Below are positions 17,998 through 26,273 of a DNA stretch of 34,680 bases, one piece after another (positions within the stretch are counted from its first letter, which is position 1; each line of letters opens with the position of its first letter). Below the pieces are notes generated by a model. It did no database searches, was not told the DNA's origin, and worked only from the letters and a program-made list of their open reading frames with translations. This DNA is from Desulfurococcaceae archaeon (GTDB lineage Archaea; Thermoproteota; Thermoprotei_A; Sulfolobales; Acidilobaceae), in NCBI GenBank assembly GCA_020833325.1, contig JAJHQN010000005.1, forward strand, positions 1 to 34,680, written 5' to 3'. Made by a program: the position numbers and the translations under genes.

Positions 17998-18009
17998 GAG
18001 GGTGAGAAC

Positions 18010-18411
18010 ATGGTAATGCTAGACACACTAGCAAACGCCCTAGCAACAATAAAGAACTGCGAATGGAGGGGTAAAAGAGAAGCAATAATAACACCAGCAT
18101 CAAAACTAATAGCAGAAGTACTCAGGGTAATCCAAAAAGAAGGCTACATAGGAGAATTCGAGTACATAGACGACGGAAGATGGGGTAAATTCAGAGTACA
18201 ACTACTAGGAAGAATAAACGACATAGGAGCCATAAAACCGAGAACATCAATAACATACAGAGAACTAGTAAAACTACCAGAACACCTCAAAAAATACCTA
18301 GCAAGCAGAGACATAGGAATACTAATAATATCCACAAGCCAAGGAGTAATGTCACACAAAGAAGCAATAAAAAGAAGAACAGGAGGCATACTACTAGCAT
18401 ACGTCTATTGA
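18010..18411 (+). CDS. rps8: 30S ribosomal protein S8
   Basis: [85 protein letters not shown]. Confidence 0.96.
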   Translation: MVMLDTLANALATIKNCEWRGKREAIITPASKLIAEVLRVIQKEGYIGEFEYIDDGRWGKFRVQLLGRINDIGAIKPRTSITYRELVKLPEHLKKYLASRDIGILIISTSQGVMSHKEAIKRRTGGILLAYVY

Positions 18412-18487
18412 GACAAAGATAATAAATAGAACCCCCCAGAAACCCACCCTAACCCCTTAAAAGCGCTGCAGAACAAATTCTACCTAC

Positions 18488-18756
18488 GGCGGGTGCCTCC
18501 AAAGCACCCGCGCGGATACAACGCCTCCAACCCGGAGGCGTGTTTGAATTGAGTTAGGTTTATATGGAGAAGCATATAAACTGTGAACCCCAAAGAGATC
18601 CGAACCCCAAGGCAACCCCCTTGGGGCATAGGATCTCAGAGGGGCTTAACGGTTTATATGCTTCTCCATATAAACCTAACTCAATTCAAACCGCCCCCAC
18701 CGGGCCCGGGGGCTTGGAGGCGTTGTATTTCCGGAAGTGCTTTGGAGGCACCCGCC
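18488..18756. mobile_element. MITE-like foldback element with 20-bp perfect TIRs and a flanking 6-bp direct repeat (putative target-site duplication)
   Basis: TIRs GGCGGGTGCCTCCAAAGCAC (18488-18507) / GTGCTTTGGAGGCACCCGCC (18737-18756); inner complementary segments 18516-18530/18714-18728 (15 bp) and 18542-18581/18652-18691 (40 bp); ACCTAC immediately outside both ends (18482-18487 and 18757-18762). Confidence 0.8.
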
Positions 18757-18845
18757 ACCTACATTCTAGTTTTCTAGAGTTTCCTTGGATGGTGTTCTAG
18801 CTTCTATAATGTGGATAAGCTTTTAGGGATTGTTGCAGGGAGTTA

Positions 18846-20189
18846 TTGGTTGGTAAGGTGCCTGAGGTGGATTTGTTACTACTAGCTGTATTCGTGTTTA
18901 CAATCTTACTCGTGATAGTTGCACCTTATGAGAGGGCTTTGATAGCACTTTTTGGAGTGATAGTCATGGTCCTGGTCTCTGCTAGCTACACGTTTGGTGA
19001 CGCCTTTAAGTCTGTTGACTGGAATGTTATAATGATCTTGTTTGGTATGTGGATGTTATCAGGTTATCTTTCCAAGTCTGGGCTTCCTCAGTATGTGGTT
19101 TTTATTTTATCAAGTAGGGTTCGCTCGTATTCAGCGTTACTATTATCCATAATTTTAGTGGCGGGGTTCATAACATTATTTGTTGACAATGTTCTTGTGA
19201 TACTACTTCTCGGAGGGCTGGCTGTCAGGGTGGCTTTAAGAGCTGGTATGGACCCCCTGGTGGCTGCAATGACTGTTGGTCTTGCAGCTAACTATATGGG
19301 TACAGCGCTACTCCTAGGAGATCTGCCACCTCAAATGTTACACGGTGTAGCGGGGGCGGAGTTCTTGGATTTCATATGGTTTAGGGGGGCTCCTAGTAGT
19401 CTCCCCCTACTATCCCTGTCATTCATACTTACACTCCTAACACTATACCCTTTATGGTTTAAGGCTACCAGGACTAGGATGGGAGGGGATGCGAGCTCCA
19501 CCATAGAACTTGAAGCCCCCAAGCTTGATAAGATTACAGCGTTCGTAGCAACATTTGGCTTCATAGCATTCATTGTTCTAGCTTCGATAAGGCCAATGCT
19601 AGGTGTAGAGCTTGGTGCTTTAGCAGTATCAGTAGCTACTGCTACTTCGGTCTTGTTGGAGCTTCTAAGATATAGTTTTAAAGGCAATAGCATCCCGGCC
19701 TTTGAAGATGTTTTAAGGGATATGGAGTGGAGGGTGATAATATTCTATATATCGCTCTTCATGCTCGTAGGAGGGCTTAAAGCGGGCGGTGTTATAGACG
19801 AGGTATCTAGGATTGTAGCATCCTACATAGAAAGAGATATACTACTATCCTACACTCTAGTTTACTGGGCGACAGCACTACTATCAACAGTAGTAGAGCA
19901 TGACGCAGTCATACTATTCCTCCTAAAATCCCTAAAAGAAACAGGAGGTATACTAGGCTTGGATCCGTGGCCACATTACTGGGCGGTAGCCTGGGCGGGA
20001 ACCCTGGGGAGTAATGCCACAATTGCCGGAGCTCCAGCCTTATACCTATCACTGGTTATAGCTGAGAAAGCTAGAGGCACTCGAATCTCGTGGATTGAGT
20101 GGTTGAAGATAACAATACCCTTCACTATAATATCGCTATTAATCCACTACATCCTCAGCATAATAGTAGTACCCTACTACATAGATTAG
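18846..20189 (+). CDS. Anion permease / ArsB-NhaD-like (IT superfamily) membrane transporter
   Basis: 447 aa with repeated hydrophobic helices; VDNVLVILLLGGLAVRVALRAGMDPL; SLKETGGILGLDPWPHYWAVAWAGTLGSNATIAGAPALYLSLVIAEKA. Confidence 0.82.
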   Translation: MVGKVPEVDLLLLAVFVFTILLVIVAPYERALIALFGVIVMVLVSASYTFGDAFKSVDWNVIMILFGMWMLSGYLSKSGLPQYVVFILSSRVRSYSALLLSIILVAGFITLFVDNVLVILLLGGLAVRVALRAGMDPLVAAMTVGLAANYMGTALLLGDLPPQMLHGVAGAEFLDFIWFRGAPSSLPLLSLSFILTLLTLYPLWFKATRTRMGGDASSTIELEAPKLDKITAFVATFGFIAFIVLASIRPMLGVELGALAVSVATATSVLLELLRYSFKGNSIPAFEDVLRDMEWRVIIFYISLFMLVGGLKAGGVIDEVSRIVASYIERDILLSYTLVYWATALLSTVVEHDAVILFLLKSLKETGGILGLDPWPHYWAVAWAGTLGSNATIAGAPALYLSLVIAEKARGTRISWIEWLKITIPFTIISLLIHYILSIIVVPYYID

Positions 20190-20210
20190 AGAGGGTGCGA
20201 GGCCTCAACG

Positions 20211-21263
20211 TTACAGCTCCAAGCCCCAGTATCTCCCTAGAATTCTACGGAGTCCTTCTGTAATCCTTCTAGGCGGCTCTCTAGGCTCTATTGCTCTCCT
20301 AAACTCTTTAAATCCTAGGAGTACTTCAACGTACTCTCTTAATCCGTATCTAAGGCCGTCTCCATAGCCTCCTTCTACGTTTATAACTAGGGCTTTAATC
20401 CTCCCTCCGATCCACTGGCTTCTTATCGCCCAGGCTATGCGGCCGTACGCCTCCTTAGTTGCTCTAAGCATTGTTAACGGGTCTCCCTGGTATGCGTCAA
20501 ACCCAGCTGAAACTACCACCGCCTCGGGTTTAAACACCTCCATAACAGGTTCTAGGACCTTCTCTACGAACCAGAAGTATTGAGGGTCGCCTGAGAATGC
20601 TGGGAGTGGAATGTTTATCTTCGTCCCCTCCGCTCCCCTTCCTCCTATATCATCTACATCTCCTGTCCCAGGATATATGGCCTCCTGGTGTACGTCTATG
20701 TGGACTACTTTTGGATCCTCCCAGAACACATCCTGCGTTCCATTGCCGTGATGCGCGTCAAAGTCGATTACCAGAACCCTTAAACCTCTATCCTCTAAGG
20801 CCTTAGCCGCTATAGCTGCGTAGTTAAATATACAGAAGCCCAGCGTAGGAGCACCCATAGCCCACCCGCTTCGACCAGCATGGTGACCTCCAGGTCTAGG
20901 CATTATAAGCCACGGCTCTCCACTCTCAAGAGATTTAATGGCCGCCATGTAGGCTGCTGTGGCAAACCTAGCTGAGATGGTGAACGTATGCTCTGTAACA
21001 TAGGTATCAGCGTCTAGGTAGTGGAATCCCTTTCTAGACTCTTCAGCAATAAACCTCACATAGTCGCTTGAGTGTACGAGCTCTAAGAGGCTAATGCTAG
21101 CCTCAGGTGTACCTGTAACCTCCACCTTGCTCCATAAACTGGATTCCCTTAGGGACTCTAATGCAACTTCAAGCCTCCACGGGTTCTCAGGATGCCTTCC
21201 AGAAGGGTCTGCGTGCAGCCTGTGAACGTCGTCGTATACAATCCTTAAAATCAAATCCGGCAC
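20211..21263 (-). CDS. Histone deacetylase / acetylpolyamine amidohydrolase family protein
   Basis: RPGGHHAGRSGWAMGAPTLGFCIFNYAAIAA; VIDFDAHHGNGTQDVFWEDPKV; VVSAGFDAYQGDPL; NVEGGYG. Confidence 0.92.
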   Translation of the reverse strand: MPDLILRIVYDDVHRLHADPSGRHPENPWRLEVALESLRESSLWSKVEVTGTPEASISLLELVHSSDYVRFIAEESRKGFHYLDADTYVTEHTFTISARFATAAYMAAIKSLESGEPWLIMPRPGGHHAGRSGWAMGAPTLGFCIFNYAAIAAKALEDRGLRVLVIDFDAHHGNGTQDVFWEDPKVVHIDVHQEAIYPGTGDVDDIGGRGAEGTKINIPLPAFSGDPQYFWFVEKVLEPVMEVFKPEAVVVSAGFDAYQGDPLTMLRATKEAYGRIAWAIRSQWIGGRIKALVINVEGGYGDGLRYGLREYVEVLLGFKEFRRAIEPREPPRRITEGLRRILGRYWGLEL

Positions 21264-21288
21264 CTTACGCTATTTAAAGGGGTGCTCG

Positions 21289-23067
21289 TTAAGGTGGGGT
21301 GAGCTCATAGGGTTTCCTAAGACACCTGTTAAGGAATAGTATGGCTGGTAGTAGTATCTTCATAGCATCATCAACGGTGTTAACCACATGGCCCATATCC
21401 GGTATTATATGAGCTTCAAAGGTCTTACCCTTCTCCAGCATTAAGCTCATAAACCTAATCACAGGCTTTAGAGGGGTTCTCGTATCGTTTTGAGGGTGTA
21501 TTATACATATGGGCTTCTTCACCCCATCAACCCTCGATATGGGCGATCTCTCTCTAAGTAACTCCCTACTACCTGCAAAAAGAGTTTCTATGAAGAACCT
21601 GAATATGGCGTCACCAAGCTCGTACATCTCCTCCCAATCAGCTACACTAGCTCCAGCAACACCACACTCGTAGAGATCAGGCTTACTAGCCATAGCCCAT
21701 AGTGTCATGTAACCACCATAACTATAGCCCATTATGAATAGTCTGTCCGCCAACCCACTCTCCCAAGCCCACCGCGATACGCTAGCCACATCCTCTAAAT
21801 CCCCCCCGCCAGGATCACCTATATCAAGTTGCCTAAAGTCCTCACCATACCCCGTGGATCCTCTAAAGTTGGGGGCTACGACGTTGAATCCCGTTGCCAC
21901 AAGAGATGCTATAAGAGCATCCCATGAACTGTCAACTTCATCCCAAGGACCCCCGTGAACATAGATTACAGTCGGTCCGGGTCTGCCTGCCAGCCTACTT
22001 TCAACGTAGAATACGGGGATTTGAACTCCATCAAATGAACTAACGTATGTGAAGCCTAGGTTGGTGAAAGACTCCTCCACGTCACCTGGAAGTCTAGACT
22101 CTAGGATGATGTTCTCGACACCCTGGTCCAGGTTGAGTTCAACGAGCCTCGATGGCATCCTTATGCTTGTGTAACTTAGGTAGACTCTACCTTCATTGTA
22201 TACAGCACCGTTTATAACCCCCTCAGCTCGGTAGACTAGCCTACCGTCGAGGAATAGCCTAGTTCTCCCCTCTCTCTTCCCAACGACGACCCACGAGTTA
22301 TCCTGGAACTTGTATAGAGGGTGCTCTACTGGAGCGTACTCCTCGTAATCTTTAAATGCAAACCTAACGCTACCGACCTCCCATGTGCTGAGATCTAATC
22401 TCAGGAGCTCGTTCCTCTTAGGGTTTAAAGCGTTACTCTCGAATACAACAGCATTCCCAACTATAACTGGGTTCTTATTAACACTCCCAGACCTAGGAGT
22501 GTACACTCTAAACTCCCCTCTTCCAATATCCAGTAGGAATATCTCCATTGATAGAGGGTTCCCGGATAGGACTCCGGAACCTACAATTAAATCCCCCATA
22601 ACATCAGATACTATGGCGAGACCAGGTAGCCTATAAACCTTCTCCACAGACCCCCCTTTAGCTACATACACAGCTAGATCTTCCATAGTGGCCCCTGTGA
22701 ATGCAACGTTAACACCGTCATCTGCAACACCGAACACCCTCATAGGCTCCATTGCTATGAGAGGCTCCTCAGTCATCCTACTTAGATCGTAGTAGAGTAG
22801 CTTTTGGAGCTCCCTACCCCCAGAGACATCCCTAGTATAGACAACCCTACTAGCCCCCACCGGTGGCTCCGCCACCCATAGTATAGGCTCTCTTGTAAGC
22901 CTCATTTTATCCCCGCTACCGGGGTCTACGAGTATTAAGCTTGCAAAGCCTTCCTCGTTAGAGTATACTAGGAGTTTACCCCCACCTACTATACCTACAA
23001 GGCTGTATATAGGGGTTCTAACGATCTTCTCAAGGACCTCAACAACTCTGGATGGTTGTAAGCGCAC
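21289..23067 (-). CDS. S9-family (acylaminoacyl) peptidase
   Basis: VIYVHGGPWDEVDSSWD; nucleophile elbow GYSYGGYMT; HPQNDTRTPL; IPDMGHVVN; N-terminal propeller-like region. Confidence 0.9.
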   Translation of the reverse strand: MRLQPSRVVEVLEKIVRTPIYSLVGIVGGGKLLVYSNEEGFASLILVDPGSGDKMRLTREPILWVAEPPVGASRVVYTRDVSGGRELQKLLYYDLSRMTEEPLIAMEPMRVFGVADDGVNVAFTGATMEDLAVYVAKGGSVEKVYRLPGLAIVSDVMGDLIVGSGVLSGNPLSMEIFLLDIGRGEFRVYTPRSGSVNKNPVIVGNAVVFESNALNPKRNELLRLDLSTWEVGSVRFAFKDYEEYAPVEHPLYKFQDNSWVVVGKREGRTRLFLDGRLVYRAEGVINGAVYNEGRVYLSYTSIRMPSRLVELNLDQGVENIILESRLPGDVEESFTNLGFTYVSSFDGVQIPVFYVESRLAGRPGPTVIYVHGGPWDEVDSSWDALIASLVATGFNVVAPNFRGSTGYGEDFRQLDIGDPGGGDLEDVASVSRWAWESGLADRLFIMGYSYGGYMTLWAMASKPDLYECGVAGASVADWEEMYELGDAIFRFFIETLFAGSRELLRERSPISRVDGVKKPICIIHPQNDTRTPLKPVIRFMSLMLEKGKTFEAHIIPDMGHVVNTVDDAMKILLPAILFLNRCLRKPYELTPP

Positions 23068-23179
23068 TTCCCTACACCCTCAGTCGAGGCTGGGGCTAAG
23101 GTTTAAATACCTGTAAGTTTAAGTGTTGAGTTAAGAGAGTTTTAGGCTGTAGAGTGGTGCTACGCTAAGGGTGGTTTGA

Positions 23180-23965
23180 ATGCCTCAAGCTTCAAATATC
23201 AAAGTGTACGTTCACGCAACTTGCTACTCCAGCTATACCCTCATAAAGTATTTGATTGATAGAGAGTTGATAGGCAGAGTTAGTATCATTGATGTTTCGA
23301 GGGCCTCAGACGTTGATGGCCTCGTTCTCAGCGTTCCATGGATTAAAGTTGGTTACACTGTGGCGGCCGCTGACCCCGTGTCAGGTGGGGAAGTTGAGGC
23401 TATGATCCGGGGGTCCTACACACCTAGCATAGGGGATCCTTTGGAGAGTTTCATTAAAACCCTACTAGCAAGCTCCTATGCCTCCTCAATAGCGTTCCTC
23501 CACGGTGATCTCGGATATGCTGCCTTTAAGGAGCTGGCTGAAGCCTCTCTCAGGGCGCCCTTTACAGGTTTAGATGTGATGGGGTTGGTTGAGATTGTTA
23601 AGAGGAATGGTAGGAGTTTATATGAGGAGTTGGAGTTTAAGTTGGCTAAGGTTGTTTCCGTTAACTATGTCAGGGATCTCTACTGGGCTAGTGGAGGCTC
23701 GCTGAGTGATGAGGGGTTAGGGGGGAGGATTGATGAGACCTCTATCCTAGCATGGCTTATAGCTAAAGCTGGGGTTGGTAGGGTTGGTTTACCAGGTAAC
23801 CCTCTAGTTGCAGCTAACAGGGAGGGGGTTAAGCTGTTATCAGGTATCCTTGAATCTGAAGGTTCCAGGATCCTGGCTAGGGTTAGGGAAGAGCAGGAGA
23901 CCATATTCAATGACTCCCCCTATACTAACTTCATGGAGAGTCTGGGTTTCAAGATGAAAGCTTAA
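23180..23965 (+). CDS. Unknown protein with possible thioredoxin/glutaredoxin-like N-terminus, upstream of the suf genes
   Basis: IKVYVHATCYSSYTLIKYLIDRELIGRVSIIDVS...VPWIKVG (single Cys at the CxxS position); short intergenic gap to sufC with a shared hairpin leader. Confidence 0.6.
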   Translation: MPQASNIKVYVHATCYSSYTLIKYLIDRELIGRVSIIDVSRASDVDGLVLSVPWIKVGYTVAAADPVSGGEVEAMIRGSYTPSIGDPLESFIKTLLASSYASSIAFLHGDLGYAAFKELAEASLRAPFTGLDVMGLVEIVKRNGRSLYEELEFKLAKVVSVNYVRDLYWASGGSLSDEGLGGRIDETSILAWLIAKAGVGRVGLPGNPLVAANREGVKLLSGILESEGSRILARVREEQETIFNDSPYTNFMESLGFKMKA

Positions 23966-23998
23966 TAGCCTTGTTTAACACGCGTTAAAGTCGGTGAA
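23958..23998 (+). promoter_or_regulatory. Suf leader hairpin, copy 1 (before sufC)
   Basis: aagcttaatagccttgtttaacacgcgttaaagtcggtgaa; TTTAAC/GTTAAA stem; near-identical to 24781-24820. Confidence 0.5.
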
Positions 23999-24782
23999 GC
24001 TGTTGGGGCTTGAGGTTATAGGCCTAACGGTCAGAGTTAGGGATAAGATAGTGCTTAGGAGGGTAAGCTTGAACGTAGATTATGGAACTGTACATGTTGT
24101 TATGGGGCCTAATGGGAGTGGTAAGTCCTCCCTAGCATATGCAATAATGGGTAGAGAGGGTTACGAGGTCTTAGAGGGCGATATAAGGGTTGATGGAGAG
24201 AGTATTTTAAACCTTGAAACCCACGAGAGAGCTTTAAAAGGAATATATCTTGGAATGCAAGACCCCCCAGCTATTCCCGGCGTCAGGCTTAGCACTTTGC
24301 TAATAGCCTCCACTAATAAGAGGATGGGTGTTAGCGAGCTAACTAAGATAGCTAATCCGAAAGTCGTTAAGAGCGCACATAGGATAGCCTCTGAGATAGG
24401 GTTATCCGCGGAGCTACTCCAAAGGGAGGTTAACGTGGGCTTTAGTGGTGGTGAGAGGAAGAGAGGTGAGCTACTCCAAGCAATAATCCTGGAGCCTAAG
24501 ATAGCTATCTTAGACGAGCCCGACTCAGGCTTAGACATAGACGGGATTAGGAAGGTGGCATCCTACATAGGTAGTCTAAGGGATAGTGGGAGGGCTGTAA
24601 TGCTGATAACACACTATGCTAGAATGCTTCATTTCATCAAGCCAGATACTGTAACAGTACTTATTGGAGGAGAGGTTGTAGCTAGAGGGGGCCCGGAGCT
24701 AGCTTTCGAAGTCGAAGAAATAGGATATGAGGGTGTTAGGAGGAAGTATGGAAGCCAGTCAACGCAAACAGTTAATACCTAA
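23994..24782 (+). CDS. sufC: Fe-S cluster assembly ATPase SufC
   Basis: VHVVMGPNGSGKSSLAYAIMG; FSGGERKRGELLQ; IAILDEPDSGLDIDG. Confidence 0.95.
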   Translation: MKLLGLEVIGLTVRVRDKIVLRRVSLNVDYGTVHVVMGPNGSGKSSLAYAIMGREGYEVLEGDIRVDGESILNLETHERALKGIYLGMQDPPAIPGVRLSTLLIASTNKRMGVSELTKIANPKVVKSAHRIASEIGLSAELLQREVNVGFSGGERKRGELLQAIILEPKIAILDEPDSGLDIDGIRKVASYIGSLRDSGRAVMLITHYARMLHFIKPDTVTVLIGGEVVARGGPELAFEVEEIGYEGVRRKYGSQSTQTVNT

Positions 24783-24820
24783 GCTTAATAACCTACTTTA
24801 ACACTGTTAAAGTAGGTGAA
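24781..24820 (+). promoter_or_regulatory. Suf leader hairpin, copy 2 (before sufB)
   Basis: aagcttaataacctactttaacactgttaaagtaggtgaa; perfect 12-bp stem ACCTACTTTAAC-ACT-GTTAAAGTAGGT (24791-24817). Confidence 0.55.
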
Positions 24821-26255
24821 TTTTATGGGTAAACCTGTAGAGCTCAGGGAGGAGATCTTTAAAAGCACCGAGGCGGCTGTGGAGCTCCTAGGCTACGAGA
24901 AGCCATTTAAAACCCAGATAGAGCTTAGAGGTAGGATAACGAGAGATATGATAGAGGAGATTAGCAGGGTTAAGAAGGAGCCTGAGTGGATGACAAGGCT
25001 TAGACTTAGGAGCTTAGAGTTCTTCTATAAACTCCCAACACCTAAATGGGTTAAAGGCATTGATGCTATAGACTTAGAGGAGCTACTACTCTACGTTAAA
25101 CCCGATGTAGAGATGGTTAGAGACTGGGACGACCTCCCCCCAGATCTTAGAGAGTACTATGATAGGCTTGGGTTACCGGAGGTGGAGAAGAAACTACTAG
25201 CTGGTCTAACAACTGTTTTTGAGAGTGAGACTGTGTACGCTAAGGTTAAGAAGTACCTTGAGGAGAAGGGGGTTGTGGTGCTCCCCCTGGAGGTTGCCGT
25301 ATCCAAGTATCCTGACTTAGTTAAAGAGTACTTCCTTAGGGTGTTTCCGTTTACAGAGCATAAGTTTGCAGCTCTACACGGAGCCTTGTGGAGCGGAGGC
25401 GTCTTCGTCTACGTACCACCAGGTGTTAGGATAAGAGAGCCCATAGAATCCTTCTTCCTCATAGGCAGATCTGCTGAGGGGCAGTTCGAGCATTCACTTA
25501 TAGTAGCTGGTGAGGGGGCTGAGGTTACATGGATTGAGGGATGCAGTGCTCCGAGGCTTAGCAAGTATAGCTTCCACGATGGCATGGTAGAGGCTTACGC
25601 TCATAAGAACGCCTTCGTGAAGATAGTTACCATACAGAATTGGAGTAGAGATGTGATAAACTTCAATAATAAGAGGGGTATCGCTGAGGATAACGCGCGG
25701 GTAGACTGGGTTGAGGGTAGTATTGGGAGTAAGATGACCTATGTTTATCCAAGCACGATACTTAAGGGAGACTATAGTAGTACGAGGAATACTGTTATAC
25801 AGCTAGCTAAAGGACCAGTGTTAAAGGATACGGGGAGTAAGGCTATACACGTGGGGAGGATGACGAGGAGCAAGATAATAAACAAGTCTGTTAGCGTGGA
25901 GGGGGGAGTTAACACTTATAGGGGTATAATAAGGGTTGTTAGAGGAGCTAAGTATGCAACCTCTAATGTTGAATGCGAGGCTATGATATTCGATAGTATG
26001 AGCCGCGCCTACACATACCCACATAACCAGGTTGACGAGTTAACAGCAACTGTAAGCCATGAAGCTAGGACTGGGAGGCTTAGCGAGGCGCAGTTATTCT
26101 ACCTACAGAGCAGGGGTTTGGAGGAGGATGAAGCTAAAAGCTTAATAGTACTAGGCTTCCTAGACGAGATAATGGTGGAGCTCCCCTTCGAGTACGTTAA
26201 CGTGCTATCGAAGGTTATACAACTTGAGTTCAAGAAGCTAGGAGGCTATGGTTAA
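24816..26255 (+). CDS. sufB: Fe-S cluster assembly protein SufB (ATG at 24825 is an alternative start)
   Basis: FAALHGALWSGGVFVYVPPGVRIREPIESFFLIG; EGCSAPRLSKYSFHDGMVEAYAHKNAFVKIVTIQNWS. Confidence 0.96.
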   Translation: MNFMGKPVELREEIFKSTEAAVELLGYEKPFKTQIELRGRITRDMIEEISRVKKEPEWMTRLRLRSLEFFYKLPTPKWVKGIDAIDLEELLLYVKPDVEMVRDWDDLPPDLREYYDRLGLPEVEKKLLAGLTTVFESETVYAKVKKYLEEKGVVVLPLEVAVSKYPDLVKEYFLRVFPFTEHKFAALHGALWSGGVFVYVPPGVRIREPIESFFLIGRSAEGQFEHSLIVAGEGAEVTWIEGCSAPRLSKYSFHDGMVEAYAHKNAFVKIVTIQNWSRDVINFNNKRGIAEDNARVDWVEGSIGSKMTYVYPSTILKGDYSSTRNTVIQLAKGPVLKDTGSKAIHVGRMTRSKIINKSVSVEGGVNTYRGIIRVVRGAKYATSNVECEAMIFDSMSRAYTYPHNQVDELTATVSHEARTGRLSEAQLFYLQSRGLEEDEAKSLIVLGFLDEIMVELPFEYVNVLSKVIQLEFKKLGGYG

Positions 26256-26273
26256 CAAGGGTGTTAGGGTCTA

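Noticed and set aside
18488-18756. SRP RNA or RNase P RNA as an explanation for the long stem
   Set aside because: No SRP helix-8 core or RNase P conserved segments were seen; the abutting ACCTAC direct repeats fit insertion better.
18564-18800. Two + strand ORFs (18564-18800, 18583-18777)
   Set aside because: They lie in the foldback element, are composed of palindromic sequence, and have no protein-like features.
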